From contig JADLBH010000013.1 of the NCBI GenBank assembly GCA_020847855.1, positions 1-45,084 of the forward strand: a DNA stretch of 45,084 nucleotides, given 5' to 3'. How positions within the stretch are numbered: the first letter of the stretch is position 1; each line of letters begins with the position of its first letter. Made by a program: the position numbers and the translations under genes. The stretch comes from Fimbriimonadaceae bacterium. Lineage in GTDB: Bacteria; Armatimonadota; Fimbriimonadia; Fimbriimonadales; Fimbriimonadaceae. The notes under the pieces were generated by a model. The model was not told where the DNA came from and made no database searches. It saw only the letters and a list, made by a program, of their open reading frames with translations. Shown here one piece after another: positions 1-7,950 of this stretch.

Positions 1-1614
1 GGCCCTTCCCACGACGATCGTAATCCCTCCTTTCAAGTAGACCCCGACCTCGGAAGGTATCGGTGTTGGTCGTGCGGGGCCAAAGGGGACGCCTTCGATT
101 GGGTCATGCACACCGAGTCGGTGGACTTCGGCGAGGCGCTGAGGCAACTCGCCAAGGACGTCGGGGTCGAGCTCAAGGGCCGTTCCGGCCCCCCCAAGGA
201 ACACGAGGCGATGGAAGCGGCCATGTCGCTTGCACAGTCGTTCTTTCGCTCGGAGCTCGAAGGGGCCCCGGAGGTTCAGGAGTACCTGCGAGGCCGGGGC
301 ATCGGAGACGATGTCAGTGAACAATGGGGGCTCGGCTACTCGCCACCTAGGGGAGACCGGCTCGCGCACGAGCTCCAGCGTGCAGGGCTCAAGCTTGGGC
401 TGTGCGAGGAGCTATTCCTCGTGGGCCGGGACGGTTCCGGGGCGTACTTCGACCGGTTTCGCGGTCGGGTCATGTTCCCAATCCGTGACGAGCGGGGCAA
501 GCTGGTCGCGTTCGGCGGTCGCGCCTTGGGCGACGGCCAGCCCAAGTATATCAACAGCGGAGACACCCCGCTCTTTCGCAAGGGCCGCGTGCTTTACGGG
601 ATGGACGTGGCTCGGCAAGCCATGGCTTCCGGCTCGCCCGCCTACCTCTGTGAAGGGTATCTCGACGTGATCGCGATGCACCGGGCTGGCGTGGCCTCGG
701 CCGTCGCCCCCTTGGGGACCGCGCTCTCGAACGATCATGCCAAGTTGCTCAAACGATGGGCCGGGATGGTGGTGCTCGTCTTCGACGGGGACGACGCAGG
801 GCTGAAGGCAAGCGAGCGATCCGTGCAGGTTCTGGAGGCAGAAGGCATCCATATTGCCGTCGCGCTGCTTCCCAAGGGGAGCGATCCGGACTCGATCCTT
901 GCACAGGGGGGAGGGGCTGCGCTCCAAGCCTCGGTGGGTTCCCCTCTCTCCTTGTTGGCGTTCTCGATTTCCATGATCGAGCGCCGTTACGAGCCCATGG
1001 ACCCTGCGTTTTGGAAGGAGGTCGTCAGCGCGATCGCCGCGAGCGGAGACCACTTGGAGTCGGCCGTTCAGGTTGACCGCCTGGCCCGTGTCTATCCAGG
1101 GACCCGTGATCTCGCCGCGGCACGGGCCGCGCTGGAGCGCACGATCGAGGAGGCGCGGCCCCGGTCGCGCCGTACCAAGAAGGCGCCCGTCCCCGTAGCC
1201 CCCCGTGCGACCGTGACGAACTTGGAGGCCTCCCTCTTTCGGGCGTTGCTCGTCCCCGAGCTTCGGGCGGTAGCTTGGGGCGCGATCCTTGCCGACGCGG
1301 CCGACTCGGGCCCCGCCCGCGCCCTATCGGCATCGCTCCGGGCGGCCTTTGGTGAGTCGGGCCCTTCGGGCGCTCCGCAGAACTGGCTTGCGAAGATCGA
1401 GGACAAGTCAGTGCTGGGCCTGCTGGAGGAACTCCTCCTCGGGCAGGGAGCGATCGTGATGGACGCCGGAACCCTCCAAGAGGCGATCACCCGCCTGGAG
1501 CGTCGTGCGGCCACCCGTCGCCGGGGCGAGCTTCGCGATCAGGCCCTCCTCGACGACGAAGCGTTGGAGCGGCTCTCACGGGAGTTGAAGTCCGCGGGCG
1601 GCCGAGGGGTCTAG
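1..1614 (+). CDS. dnaG: DNA primase DnaG, 5'-truncated by window edge
   Basis: DnaG makes the RNA primers for DNA replication and binds the replicative helicase. The frame is open from base 1, so the start lies upstream of the window. The first visible codons hold the end of the N-terminal zinc finger (the second Cys pair, CWSC, followed by GAKGDAFDWV). The TOPRIM catalytic core follows, with LCEGYLDVIAM and the acidic VLVFDGDDAGLKA motif. The weakly conserved C-terminal helicase-interaction region ends at the TAG. The first CxxH half of the zinc finger is missing only because of the window edge. A sigma-70 gene follows 69 bp downstream, which matches the classical dnaG-rpoD macromolecular-synthesis arrangement. 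Identification is firm. Confidence 0.96.
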   Translation, partial: GPSHDDRNPSFQVDPDLGRYRCWSCGAKGDAFDWVMHTESVDFGEALRQLAKDVGVELKGRSGPPKEHEAMEAAMSLAQSFFRSELEGAPEVQEYLRGRGIGDDVSEQWGLGYSPPRGDRLAHELQRAGLKLGLCEELFLVGRDGSGAYFDRFRGRVMFPIRDERGKLVAFGGRALGDGQPKYINSGDTPLFRKGRVLYGMDVARQAMASGSPAYLCEGYLDVIAMHRAGVASAVAPLGTALSNDHAKLLKRWAGMVVLVFDGDDAGLKASERSVQVLEAEGIHIAVALLPKGSDPDSILAQGGGAALQASVGSPLSLLAFSISMIERRYEPMDPAFWKEVVSAIAASGDHLESAVQVDRLARVYPGTRDLAAARAALERTIEEARPRSRRTKKAPVPVAPRATVTNLEASLFRALLVPELRAVAWGAILADAADSGPARALSASLRAAFGESGPSGAPQNWLAKIEDKSVLGLLEELLLGQGAIVMDAGTLQEAITRLERRAATRRRGELRDQALLDDEALERLSRELKSAGGRGV

Positions 1615-1683
1615 CCAAGATTTCAAGTTTCTTCTAGGATTTTGGAACCGGGCTAGAGTGCCGCGCGTCCAAGACATATATCG

Positions 1684-2577
1684 GTGCCCAGAAGTCTGAC
1701 GAGTTCGGCAGCGGTTCGCGCACCCGAGGCATTCGCCCCAGGAACCAGCCGTCGCGACGAGGACGACGCCGTCAAGTATTGGCTTGACCGTGTTGGGCGC
1801 GGCCCCCTGCTCACCTCCGAGCAAGAGCGGGAATTGAGTCGCAGGGCGGGGCAAGGTGACGGGGAGGCGCGATCGTGCTTGATTGAGTCGAACCTTAGAC
1901 TGGTCATCAGCATCGCCAAGCGCTACCGGGGTCGTGGGATCACGTTTCAAGACCTTGTGCAAGAGGGCAATATCGGCCTGATCCGTGCGGTCCACAAGTT
2001 CGACCCCGAGCGCGGCTGCCGGTTCAGCACCTATGCGACCTGGTGGATTCGGCAAGCGGTAGCTCGTGCGGTCGCCGTGCAGGGGCGGACGATCCGTGTC
2101 CCAGCCCACGTCTGCGACCAGATGAGCCGTGTGCACCGAGTGACCTCGAACTTGATGGCAAGGCTCGGCAGGGAGCCGACCGTTGACGAAGTTGCTCGCA
2201 CCATGGGTGTGGCCCCCGGCGTCGTGGAATCATTGCGGCAGGTGCACGAGAATTGCGCATCTCTCGACGTTCCCGTCGCGGGCGCGGAGGCTTCCTCGCT
2301 TCTCGAACTGATCGGGGGTGAAGAGGACTTTGCCGAGGGCCTCCTCGGTCGCTCGCAGTACATCGGGTTCCTGAAGGCATGGCTGTGCGGGTTCGATGCC
2401 CGGTCCCGCAAGGTGATCGCGATGCGTTTCGGCCTGCAAGGTAGCGTCTCGAGCGTTAGCGCGACTTGCGCGGCGACGGGTCTCACGCGCGATGCCGTCA
2501 AGTTGGTCGAGAAAAGTGCAAGAGCGAGGCTCAACCGTCCCGATATCCGTGCCAAGTTCCCGTTCGGTTCTCGCTGA
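1684..2577 (+). CDS. RNA polymerase sigma-70 family factor (short, RpoD-like)
   Basis: This 297-residue sigma factor starts at GTG. Region 1.2 lies near residues 30-60 and is followed by a canonical region 2 ([20 protein letters not shown], then [14 protein letters not shown] and the [13 protein letters not shown] stretch of 2.3/2.4). Region 3 has [10 protein letters not shown]. Region 4 is recognisable ([12 protein letters not shown], then [18 protein letters not shown]) but diverges strongly from the usual LEEVG...VTRERIRQIE helix-turn-helix. There is no acidic region 1.1, and the protein is shorter than most primary sigmas. Its place directly after dnaG is where rpoD usually sits. It is therefore either a streamlined primary sigma or a group 2/3 paralogue that occupies the locus. 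The GTG start is the most upstream plausible one; no strong Shine-Dalgarno site is visible. Confidence 0.9.
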   Translation: MPRSLTSSAAVRAPEAFAPGTSRRDEDDAVKYWLDRVGRGPLLTSEQERELSRRAGQGDGEARSCLIESNLRLVISIAKRYRGRGITFQDLVQEGNIGLIRAVHKFDPERGCRFSTYATWWIRQAVARAVAVQGRTIRVPAHVCDQMSRVHRVTSNLMARLGREPTVDEVARTMGVAPGVVESLRQVHENCASLDVPVAGAEASSLLELIGGEEDFAEGLLGRSQYIGFLKAWLCGFDARSRKVIAMRFGLQGSVSSVSATCAATGLTRDAVKLVEKSARARLNRPDIRAKFPFGSR

Positions 2578-2590
2578 CTTCCAGGCTCGG

Positions 2591-2596
2591 TAGAAT
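2591..2596 (+). promoter_or_regulatory. Candidate -10 element (TAGAAT), possibly leaderless
   Basis: TAGAAT lies 7 nt before the ATG at 2604, and no Shine-Dalgarno sequence lies between them. Transcription would start at or next to the start codon. The -35 region is weak. The call rests on sequence alone. Confidence 0.35.
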
Positions 2597-2603
2597 TTCG
2601 GGA

Positions 2604-3119
2604 ATGCCGGTTGCCCTGGGCAGTTTGAAACTGATGGACGGGTCGCTGACCACCACGGCGGAACTGACCTCGCGCGGATCGCTCGCCTTGGTGTTTCTGC
2701 GGCACCTAGGTTGCGTTTTCTGTCGCCGCTTGATCGCACAGTTGAACCGGTACTCTGATTGGAACGTAGCCTTGGTCGTGCTCGCAGTACCAGAGGACGC
2801 CCGCGCGTACTTCGCGACCCACCCTACGTCGTTTCCGGTCGTTTGCGACCCTGAAGCCCGGCTGTACTCCACTTTGGGGCTGAGGCGGGGTGGGATGTCG
2901 GCGGTAGCCTCGCCTCGGGTGTTCGGCCGTGCGATCGCAGCTTTGGCTGGTGGCGCGGGGATGGGCCGGGTCACCGGCGACCCGATGCAACTGGGCGGGG
3001 CGTTTGTGCTCGACGCTGGACAAGAGCTCGTCTGGCATTACCGGTCCGTGGATGCGGCCGACAACCCTTCGGTGGAGGAGATCGGTCGCGCGCTAGGGCA
3101 GGTCGTCGCAGGAGGGTAG
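2604..3119 (+). CDS. AhpC/TSA-like (peroxiredoxin-like 2 type) redox protein
   Basis: A 171-residue thioredoxin-fold protein. The strand LALVFLRHLGCVFCRRLI carries a CxxC-type motif (CVFC) at the position of the AhpC/TSA or PRXL2 active site. It is followed by a thioredoxin-like fold (VALVVLAVPEDARAYF, then a PVVCDPEARLYSTLGL segment typical of this family). It probably reduces peroxides or disulfides in the cytoplasm, because no signal peptide is seen. The ATG at 2604 is preferred over an upstream in-frame ATG inside the sigma gene, since the fold begins only after 2604. Its 3' end overlaps the convergent IMPase-family gene by 27 bp. The family is fairly sure and the substrate unknown. Confidence 0.75.
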   Translation: MPVALGSLKLMDGSLTTTAELTSRGSLALVFLRHLGCVFCRRLIAQLNRYSDWNVALVVLAVPEDARAYFATHPTSFPVVCDPEARLYSTLGLRRGGMSAVASPRVFGRAIAALAGGAGMGRVTGDPMQLGGAFVLDAGQELVWHYRSVDAADNPSVEEIGRALGQVVAGG

Positions 3120-3818
3120 GACGATGAACGGCTCGATCGGGGTTGGCCGGAGCCACTCCGACTCGTCGAGGAGCCGGCCGTCCGCGTGCCTCGCCTCTGC
3201 TCCGAGACTCCGAAGGATCACGAGGCTCGCGGCAGCGTCGTAGAGCTTGCACCGCGACGAGGTGAAGGCCCGCAACATGCCGCGGGCCATGAACATCGCC
3301 TCGACGACGAACGAGCCGAGATGGCGGCTCTTGCCCATCGTGGGGAAAGGGTCGTCGTTCTCGCCGACGGGCTCGTGCTTCGCGATCGGGGTGGCGAGGA
3401 GGTCTGGCAATGGTTCGCCGTTGCAGGTCGGACGATGGCCGCGCTGCCCGCAGAGCAGCCACCCGAGCTCGGGTAGGGCCACGACTCCCAGTTCGAGCCT
3501 GTCCCGGCAATAGAGCCCGGCGCTCGTGCCCCACAAGGGTTGGCCGAAGGCAAAGTTTGTCGTGCCGTCAATAGGGTCCACGAGCCAGATCCCTTCTTCG
3601 CCTTGTTCGACGTACCCGCCCTCCTCACCCCAAAACGTGGTTCCCGGCGAAGCGTCCAGGAGCCCCTGGCGAAGGACTTCCTCGGCGGCGAGGTCGGCGC
3701 TCGTGACCAAGCTTCCATCCGGCTTTGTGTTCGTCTTCAGCTCGCTCCGGAGGGCCAGGGCCGTCGCGGCGGCGTTCTCGACGATCTTCGCGACGGTTGG
3801 GAGCAGGGCCGGGTTCAC
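3093..3818 (-). CDS. Inositol monophosphatase-family phosphatase
   Basis: A 241-residue Mg-dependent sugar phosphatase. The metal-binding signatures are complete: WGEE (residues 63-66), DPIDGTTNF (81-89), and near the C-terminus LYDAAASLVILRSLGAE, which is the WDxAAgxli motif with Leu-Tyr in place of Trp. Family members hydrolyse inositol-1-phosphate, histidinol-phosphate or 3'-phosphoadenosine phosphates, and the sequence does not say which. The start is GTG at 3818; TACTTT lies 5 nt upstream, so a leaderless transcript is possible. It is convergent with the redox gene before it and divergent from tRNA-Gly. Confidence 0.88.
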   Translation of the reverse strand: MNPALLPTVAKIVENAAATALALRSELKTNTKPDGSLVTSADLAAEEVLRQGLLDASPGTTFWGEEGGYVEQGEEGIWLVDPIDGTTNFAFGQPLWGTSAGLYCRDRLELGVVALPELGWLLCGQRGHRPTCNGEPLPDLLATPIAKHEPVGENDDPFPTMGKSRHLGSFVVEAMFMARGMLRAFTSSRCKLYDAAASLVILRSLGAEARHADGRLLDESEWLRPTPIEPFIVLPSCDDLP

Positions 3819-3894
3819 GAACGAAAGTATGGCCCTTGGGACCCGCGTACACCGGACCCGCGAGGCACGGGCGGGTATATTCCCACCGGAGCGG

Positions 3895-3969
3895 GCGGGA
3901 ATAGCTCAGTGGTAGAGCATCTCGTTGCCAACGAGAGGGTCGAGAGTTCGAATCTCTTTTCCCGCTCCA
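3895..3969 (+). tRNA. tRNA-Gly (GCC)
   Basis: A full cloverleaf can be drawn. The acceptor stem is GCGGGAA/TTCCCGC, the D arm GCTC/GAGC, the anticodon stem TCTCG/CGAGA with loop TTGCCAA (anticodon GCC), and the T arm GAGAG-TTCGAAT-CTCTT. The discriminator is T and the CCA end is encoded (3967-3969). Confidence 0.97.
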
Positions 3970-4058
3970 AGCTTTGCTCCCTCCTGGCGGAGGTCGAGTC
4001 CCAGGGCTTGCGGAACGCGGGTACGCGAAGTGCGTTCCCCCGGTATTGGAGAACTACG

Positions 4059-4661
4059 ATGAGACTCGCTCCTCTATGCACACTTCTCGCCCTCGCGCTC
4101 GGTGCCCACGCCGCCCTTGCCCAGAGCAAACCGTTCAAGATCGGTGCTGGAAGCCAGACGCAGCAGCTTGCCCAGATGGAAAGCTCGGCCGACTTTGAGA
4201 CCTTCACCGGTCGGACGGACAAGGTCACGGGCGCGATCCAATTCGACCCTCAAGCTCACAAGGGAAGTGGCAAGATCGTGGTGGACGCTGCCTCGATTGA
4301 TACCGGCATCTCCCTTCGCAACGAGCACATGCGCTCACCAGCTTGGCTCGACACCGCGCAGTACAAGACGATCACGTTCGAGACGTTGAACGTCCGCAAG
4401 ACCGGCACGGACACTTACAAGGTCTATGGGAACTTCACGATGAAGGGGGTGACCAAGAAGATCACGACGACCGTGACCCTGAAGTATCGGCAGGAGAGCG
4501 AGGCCACCCGGAAGGCAGGTTTCAAGGGGGACGTCGTGCAGGTCAGAACGAGCTTCGAGATCAAGCTGGCGGACTATCTTATTGACGTTGCCAGGCTGGC
4601 CCATGGCAAGGTCTCGGACACCGTCACCATTTCGCTCGCGGTTTACGGTCAAACTGGCTAG
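4059..4661 (+). CDS. YceI family secreted lipocalin-like protein
   Basis: A 200-residue exported protein. A signal peptide (MRLAPLCTLLALALGAHAALA, cut after AQA/ALA) is followed by a YceI-type beta-barrel, which in this family binds polyisoprenoid or other amphiphilic molecules. Family hallmarks visible are the alternating beta strands, FETFTGRTDKVTGAIQFDP, ASIDTGISLRNEHMRSPAWL, YKTITFET and GNFTMKGVTKKITTTVTL. The start is the ATG preceded by GGAGAACTACG; the same frame is open further upstream but runs through the tRNA and is not coding there. A small membrane protein and an esterase follow within 3 bp and by overlap, so the three probably form an operon. Confidence 0.88.
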   Translation: MRLAPLCTLLALALGAHAALAQSKPFKIGAGSQTQQLAQMESSADFETFTGRTDKVTGAIQFDPQAHKGSGKIVVDAASIDTGISLRNEHMRSPAWLDTAQYKTITFETLNVRKTGTDTYKVYGNFTMKGVTKKITTTVTLKYRQESEATRKAGFKGDVVQVRTSFEIKLADYLIDVARLAHGKVSDTVTISLAVYGQTG

Positions 4662-4664
4662 ACC

Positions 4665-5093
4665 GTGACACCCGGAAGATTGCTCGCTGCCACCTTCCTA
4701 GGGCTGCTCGCCCTGGGAGGATTGGTCGCCGTCCTCTTCGCCTTTCAGCGCGAGTCGCAACTTGCATCCAAGGCGGTCGTCGCCCAGCGGGTGCGCCCGA
4801 GCAGCGAGGCCGCCCTATTTGGGGATATCGGGGAGAACATCGGCAGCCCGACAGAGTATGTGATCGAGGACCCGCACGCCTTGCTCGACCACAAAGGCCC
4901 CAATGGCATGGCCCTCCTGGACGAGAGCTACCTGGAGAAATCTGGCAAGTACCCGTTACAAATGAAGACGGTCCGCTTCATGGCCTCGGTAACAAAAGCG
5001 GGCGGGGGCTTGATTTTCGTAGTCTCGGGCGGGATCTTGTTCCTCCTCTTGCGAAGCAAGCCGGCCCAGGAAGGGGAGGCTTCCCCATCGTGA
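4665..5093 (+). CDS. Hypothetical two-helix membrane protein
   Basis: A 142-residue protein with a GTG start 3 bp after the YceI gene. An N-terminal hydrophobic helix (residues 4-26) is followed by about 75 polar residues and a second hydrophobic helix (about 112-130, GGGLIFVVSGGILFLLL) with a short charged tail. The polar middle would therefore lie outside the cytoplasm if the N-terminus is inside. I recognise no family. The 3' end overlaps the esterase start by 4 bp (GTGA). Confidence 0.7.
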   Translation: MTPGRLLAATFLGLLALGGLVAVLFAFQRESQLASKAVVAQRVRPSSEAALFGDIGENIGSPTEYVIEDPHALLDHKGPNGMALLDESYLEKSGKYPLQMKTVRFMASVTKAGGGLIFVVSGGILFLLLRSKPAQEGEASPS

Positions 5094-5944
5094 CGGGGGT
5101 TCATCTCGCGATCCTTGCTCTCGGTATGGGCCAGGCATCGCCCCAACGGGTTCCCTCGTTGAGTGGCGACATTCGGCCGCTCGGGCCCGTTCGCTCCGAG
5201 ATCCTGGGGAACTCGAGGAGCGTGCTGGTCTATGTCCCGCCGGGCTACTCCGATGACAAGAACGAGGAGCGATACCCTGTGCTCTACCTGCAGGACGGTC
5301 AAAACGTCTTCGACGGCTTGACCAGCTTCATCCCGAACGAGGAGTGGGGCACAGACGAATCGGCGGACGCGATGATCCGGTCCGGGCTGTGCGCACCCGT
5401 GATCCTGGTTGCCGTCGCGAACGCAGGGGCTGAACGCTCGGACGAGTATCTTCCGACGAGGGCGAAGCTCGGGAAGTCGGAGGCAGGCGGAAAGGCCGAC
5501 GACTATGGGCGTTTCTTGGCCGAAGAGCTCAAGCCAAGGATTGACAAGGAGTTCAGGACGCTCACCGGCCCCCAGGACACGGCACTCTGCGGGTCGTCCT
5601 TTGGGGGCATCCTGAGCCTGCACCTCGCGCTAAGCCGACCCGAGGTGTTCGGCAAGGCGATCGTCATGTCACCGAGCATTTGGTGGGACGACAAACTAAT
5701 GATCCGGCGCGTCCAAGAGCGCGCCGAGAGGCCCCGTCCCAAGCTGTGGGTGGACATGGGCCACCTGGAAGACGCCTCGGCGATCCCCAATGCACGGGGC
5801 TTAGAGAAGGCTCTGATTGGGAAAGGATGGGTTCAGGGGAAGGACCTTCTCTATATCGAGGTTCTTGGGGCGCGGCACAACGAACGGGCATGGCGGGAGC
5901 GCTTCGACCTCGCACTCGGCTGGATGTTCCCTCCCAAAAAGTAA
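5090..5944 (+). CDS. Secreted alpha/beta-hydrolase, putative esterase (esterase D/Fes-like)
   Basis: A 284-residue protein with a short hydrophobic N-terminus, followed by the PF00756-type esterase fold. Features seen are SVLVYVPPGYSDD, YPVLYLQDGQNVFD (oxyanion strand region), the nucleophile elbow CGSSFGGILS, an acidic residue candidate in DMGHLEDAS, and a catalytic His candidate in GARHNERAW. Relatives hydrolyse acyl esters, feruloyl esters or siderophore esters. The GTG start overlaps the preceding gene by 4 bp. It ends 3 bp from the convergent birA. Confidence 0.85.
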   Translation: MTGVHLAILALGMGQASPQRVPSLSGDIRPLGPVRSEILGNSRSVLVYVPPGYSDDKNEERYPVLYLQDGQNVFDGLTSFIPNEEWGTDESADAMIRSGLCAPVILVAVANAGAERSDEYLPTRAKLGKSEAGGKADDYGRFLAEELKPRIDKEFRTLTGPQDTALCGSSFGGILSLHLALSRPEVFGKAIVMSPSIWWDDKLMIRRVQERAERPRPKLWVDMGHLEDASAIPNARGLEKALIGKGWVQGKDLLYIEVLGARHNERAWRERFDLALGWMFPPKK

Positions 5945-5947
5945 GGG

Positions 5948-6625
5948 TTAGCCGAAATAGGCGTCGGCCGCGTACACTGTGACTTGCCTCTGTCCGTCGT
6001 GCGCGTGGAGGGCACCGAACGGTCCGACTCCGATGGCGGTGACGACCTCACCGGTGGGAAGGCGATAGCGCTTTCCTGGAGTCGTGTCGAGCTCACGCCA
6101 AGAGGGATCGAGGTCCTCCCAGCGTAAGGGGTCGGGAAGCTTACCGGCTGCGGCGAGGATCGCCTGAGCGACTTCCAACGGTTCTATCGGGATCTCCGCC
6201 GCCTCTGCCTGGATGCTTTCGGGCCATGCCATCGGCCTCAAGTTTGCGCCGACACCGATCACGGCGCACCGTCGGCCCTCTGCATCGGGCCAGACCTCCG
6301 CGAGGATGCCAGCGAGCTTGCCGGACTTGCCGTAGACGTCGTTGGGCCATCGGACGTTCCCGCGGAGCACTTGCGCGGTGGCGACGGCGAGGGCCATGCC
6401 GAGGAGCCACGGATGCGGATGGTCAGGATAGTGGTGCATGAGCACGCTCATCGTGAGCGAGCTGCCTCGTTCGCTGTGCCACGGTCGCCCGAAGCGTCCT
6501 CGCCCCATGGTCTGATGTTCTGCAAGCAACACGTCGGGCCCAGAGCCCGTGCGTAGTAGCATGGCGGCCTCGGACTGGGTGGAGCCCACCGAAGGAACGA
6601 CCATCCAGTTTTCGCCGAAGGTCAC
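5948..6625 (-). CDS. birA: Biotin--[acetyl-CoA-carboxylase] ligase (monofunctional BirA)
   Basis: This 225-residue enzyme attaches biotin to the biotin carboxyl carrier protein. The biotinyl-AMP loop GRGRFGRPWHSERGSSL is intact, and RWPNDVYGKSGKLAGILAEV supplies the KWPND-type motif. A small C-terminal SH3-like domain follows. The N-terminal winged helix of repressor-type BirA is absent, so it is a ligase only. The ATG overlaps the nadC stop by 4 bp (ATGA), which implies translational coupling. Confidence 0.93.
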   Translation of the reverse strand: MTFGENWMVVPSVGSTQSEAAMLLRTGSGPDVLLAEHQTMGRGRFGRPWHSERGSSLTMSVLMHHYPDHPHPWLLGMALAVATAQVLRGNVRWPNDVYGKSGKLAGILAEVWPDAEGRRCAVIGVGANLRPMAWPESIQAEAAEIPIEPLEVAQAILAAAGKLPDPLRWEDLDPSWRELDTTPGKRYRLPTGEVVTAIGVGPFGALHAHDGQRQVTVYAADAYFG

Positions 6626-7449
6626 GAGACTTCCAAATGGAACGGTAGGGCCGGGGCAGAGTGGGTCAAGGCTCCCACCGAGACGAAGTCCACTCCGGTC
6701 TCGGCGATCTTGGCCACCGTTTCCAAGGAGACGCCACCGGATGCTTCGAGGGGGACCTTGCCCCCGAGCTCGATCACGACGGACTTGAGCTCCTCGCAGG
6801 ACATGTTGTCCAGTAGCAGGACGTCGGCACCGGCCGCATGGGCGCGAAGGGCCATATCGAGGGAAGTGACCTCGACCTCAGTGCGTAGGAGGTATCGAGC
6901 TTCCTTGGCCCTCTTGATGGCGGCCTCCACGCTCCCTGCGGCCACGATGTGGTTGTCCTTGACCATGATGCCGTCGTAGAGCGCGAACCGGTGGTTCTTG
7001 GCGCCGCCACATCGGACGGCGTACTTCTGCAAGCGTCTCATTCCGGGGACGGTCTTCCGAGTGTCCAGGATCCTGCAGGAAGTGTGGGAGACCGCCTGTA
7101 CATATTTTCGAGTCAAGGACGCCGTGCCACTGAGGAGCATGAGATAGTTCAGGGCCGTGCGCTCGCGGGAGAGGACTTCGCTCGCCCTCCCTTCCCCTTC
7201 GAGGACAATCGTTCCTGGGGAGAGGGCGTCGCCATCGTTCACGAGCGGCACTGCATCGTCCCCGATCAAGAGCCACGCGGCGATCCCGACCGCGGCAGCG
7301 ATCCCTTCGGCTTGGGCCTCGATCCTCCATTCGCACCGGGTAGCTTCCAGCAAGGCGGCGCTCGGGTCGCCGGGACCGATGTCGTCTTCGAGCTCGGCCA
7401 AGGCGTGCTCCTTCCAGCCGGTGGGCTCTGGTTCGATGAAGCCTTTCAC
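6622..7449 (-). CDS. nadC: Nicotinate-nucleotide pyrophosphorylase (quinolinate phosphoribosyltransferase)
   Basis: A 275-residue enzyme of de novo NAD synthesis; it converts quinolinate and PRPP to nicotinate mononucleotide. Visible motifs are EDDIGPGDPS, RERTALNYLMLLSGTASLT, RILDTRKTVPGMRRLQKYAV, GGAKNHRFALYDGIMVKDNH, DVLLLDNMS and the C-terminal EASGGVSLETV with TGVDFVSVGALTHS. The GTG at 7449 is chosen over an upstream in-frame ATG because it begins just before the conserved N-terminus and overlaps the upstream stop as GTGA. nadA and nadB are not in the window. Confidence 0.95.
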   Translation of the reverse strand: MKGFIEPEPTGWKEHALAELEDDIGPGDPSAALLEATRCEWRIEAQAEGIAAAVGIAAWLLIGDDAVPLVNDGDALSPGTIVLEGEGRASEVLSRERTALNYLMLLSGTASLTRKYVQAVSHTSCRILDTRKTVPGMRRLQKYAVRCGGAKNHRFALYDGIMVKDNHIVAAGSVEAAIKRAKEARYLLRTEVEVTSLDMALRAHAAGADVLLLDNMSCEELKSVVIELGGKVPLEASGGVSLETVAKIAETGVDFVSVGALTHSAPALPFHLEVS

Positions 7450-7934
7450 GCCGGTTCCACCTCGAGCCCGGATCGAGCCGCGATCTCGCCGGGGAGAGTC
7501 ACGTAGGGCACTTCGACCCCGTTGCGCAGCCAACCGATGGGAGCGCGCTGCCTCCCCCGCACAAGGTGGGCCGCGGGTCGAATCACCATCTTGCCTTTGC
7601 CGTGCTCGAGAACGATGATCCCGTTCCCGCCATCCACGATTCTCTTGATTTCAGAGTAGTCCAGTCGGGTCCGGCCCGAGGCGCGGTGCCGTTCCAGGCC
7701 GGTGTCGGAGAGTACGTAGGAGTCTCCTGTGGCATTGCGGAGCGCGAGATCGGCGGCGGCGCCCCTTCCGAAGCTGAGAGCGGCAGACGCGGCGTCCTTG
7801 AGTTGGCCCGCGATGTCCTTCTTGCCGGGGGTCAGGGCGGCGTCCTTGAACTTTCTTGCGTCCTGCATTTGGAGCCGGGACTCGGTTCCGAACCAGTGCA
7901 GCACGGGCGGGGTTCGGTACGTGACAGGCTCCAT
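7446..7934 (-). CDS. Hypothetical 162-residue protein
   Basis: I recognise no family. The protein has no signal peptide or membrane helix. The C-terminal half looks like a small beta-rich fold (SYVLSDTGLERHRASGRTR, LDYSEIKRIVDGGNGIIVLE, KMVIRPAAHLV), loosely similar to PH-like or YcxB-type domains that follow a Y-x-EI-xRI pattern; this is only an impression. The ATG at 7934 follows a CATAAT by 7 nt, so the gene may have its own leaderless promoter. It overlaps nadC by 4 bp and starts 16 bp after the mcsB homologue. Confidence 0.7.
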   Translation of the reverse strand: MEPVTYRTPPVLHWFGTESRLQMQDARKFKDAALTPGKKDIAGQLKDAASAALSFGRGAAADLALRNATGDSYVLSDTGLERHRASGRTRLDYSEIKRIVDGGNGIIVLEHGKGKMVIRPAAHLVRGRQRAPIGWLRNGVEVPYVTLPGEIAARSGLEVEPA

Positions 7935-7941
7935 GACTAGG

Positions 7942-7947
7942 ATTATG
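7942..7947 (-). promoter_or_regulatory. Candidate -10 element (CATAAT), possibly leaderless
   Basis: CATAAT on the minus strand lies 7 nt before the ATG at 7934, with no Shine-Dalgarno site between. It would give the 162-residue gene, nadC and birA a promoter separate from the flagellar block. No good -35 is seen. Confidence 0.3.
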
Positions 7948-7950
7948 GGT

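Noticed and set aside
412-1053. Long open frames antisense to dnaG, and similar ones antisense to flhB, fliP, nadC and clC
   Set aside because: High GC content creates long antisense frames. These encode Arg/Pro-rich sequences with no motifs and oppose well-conserved genes.
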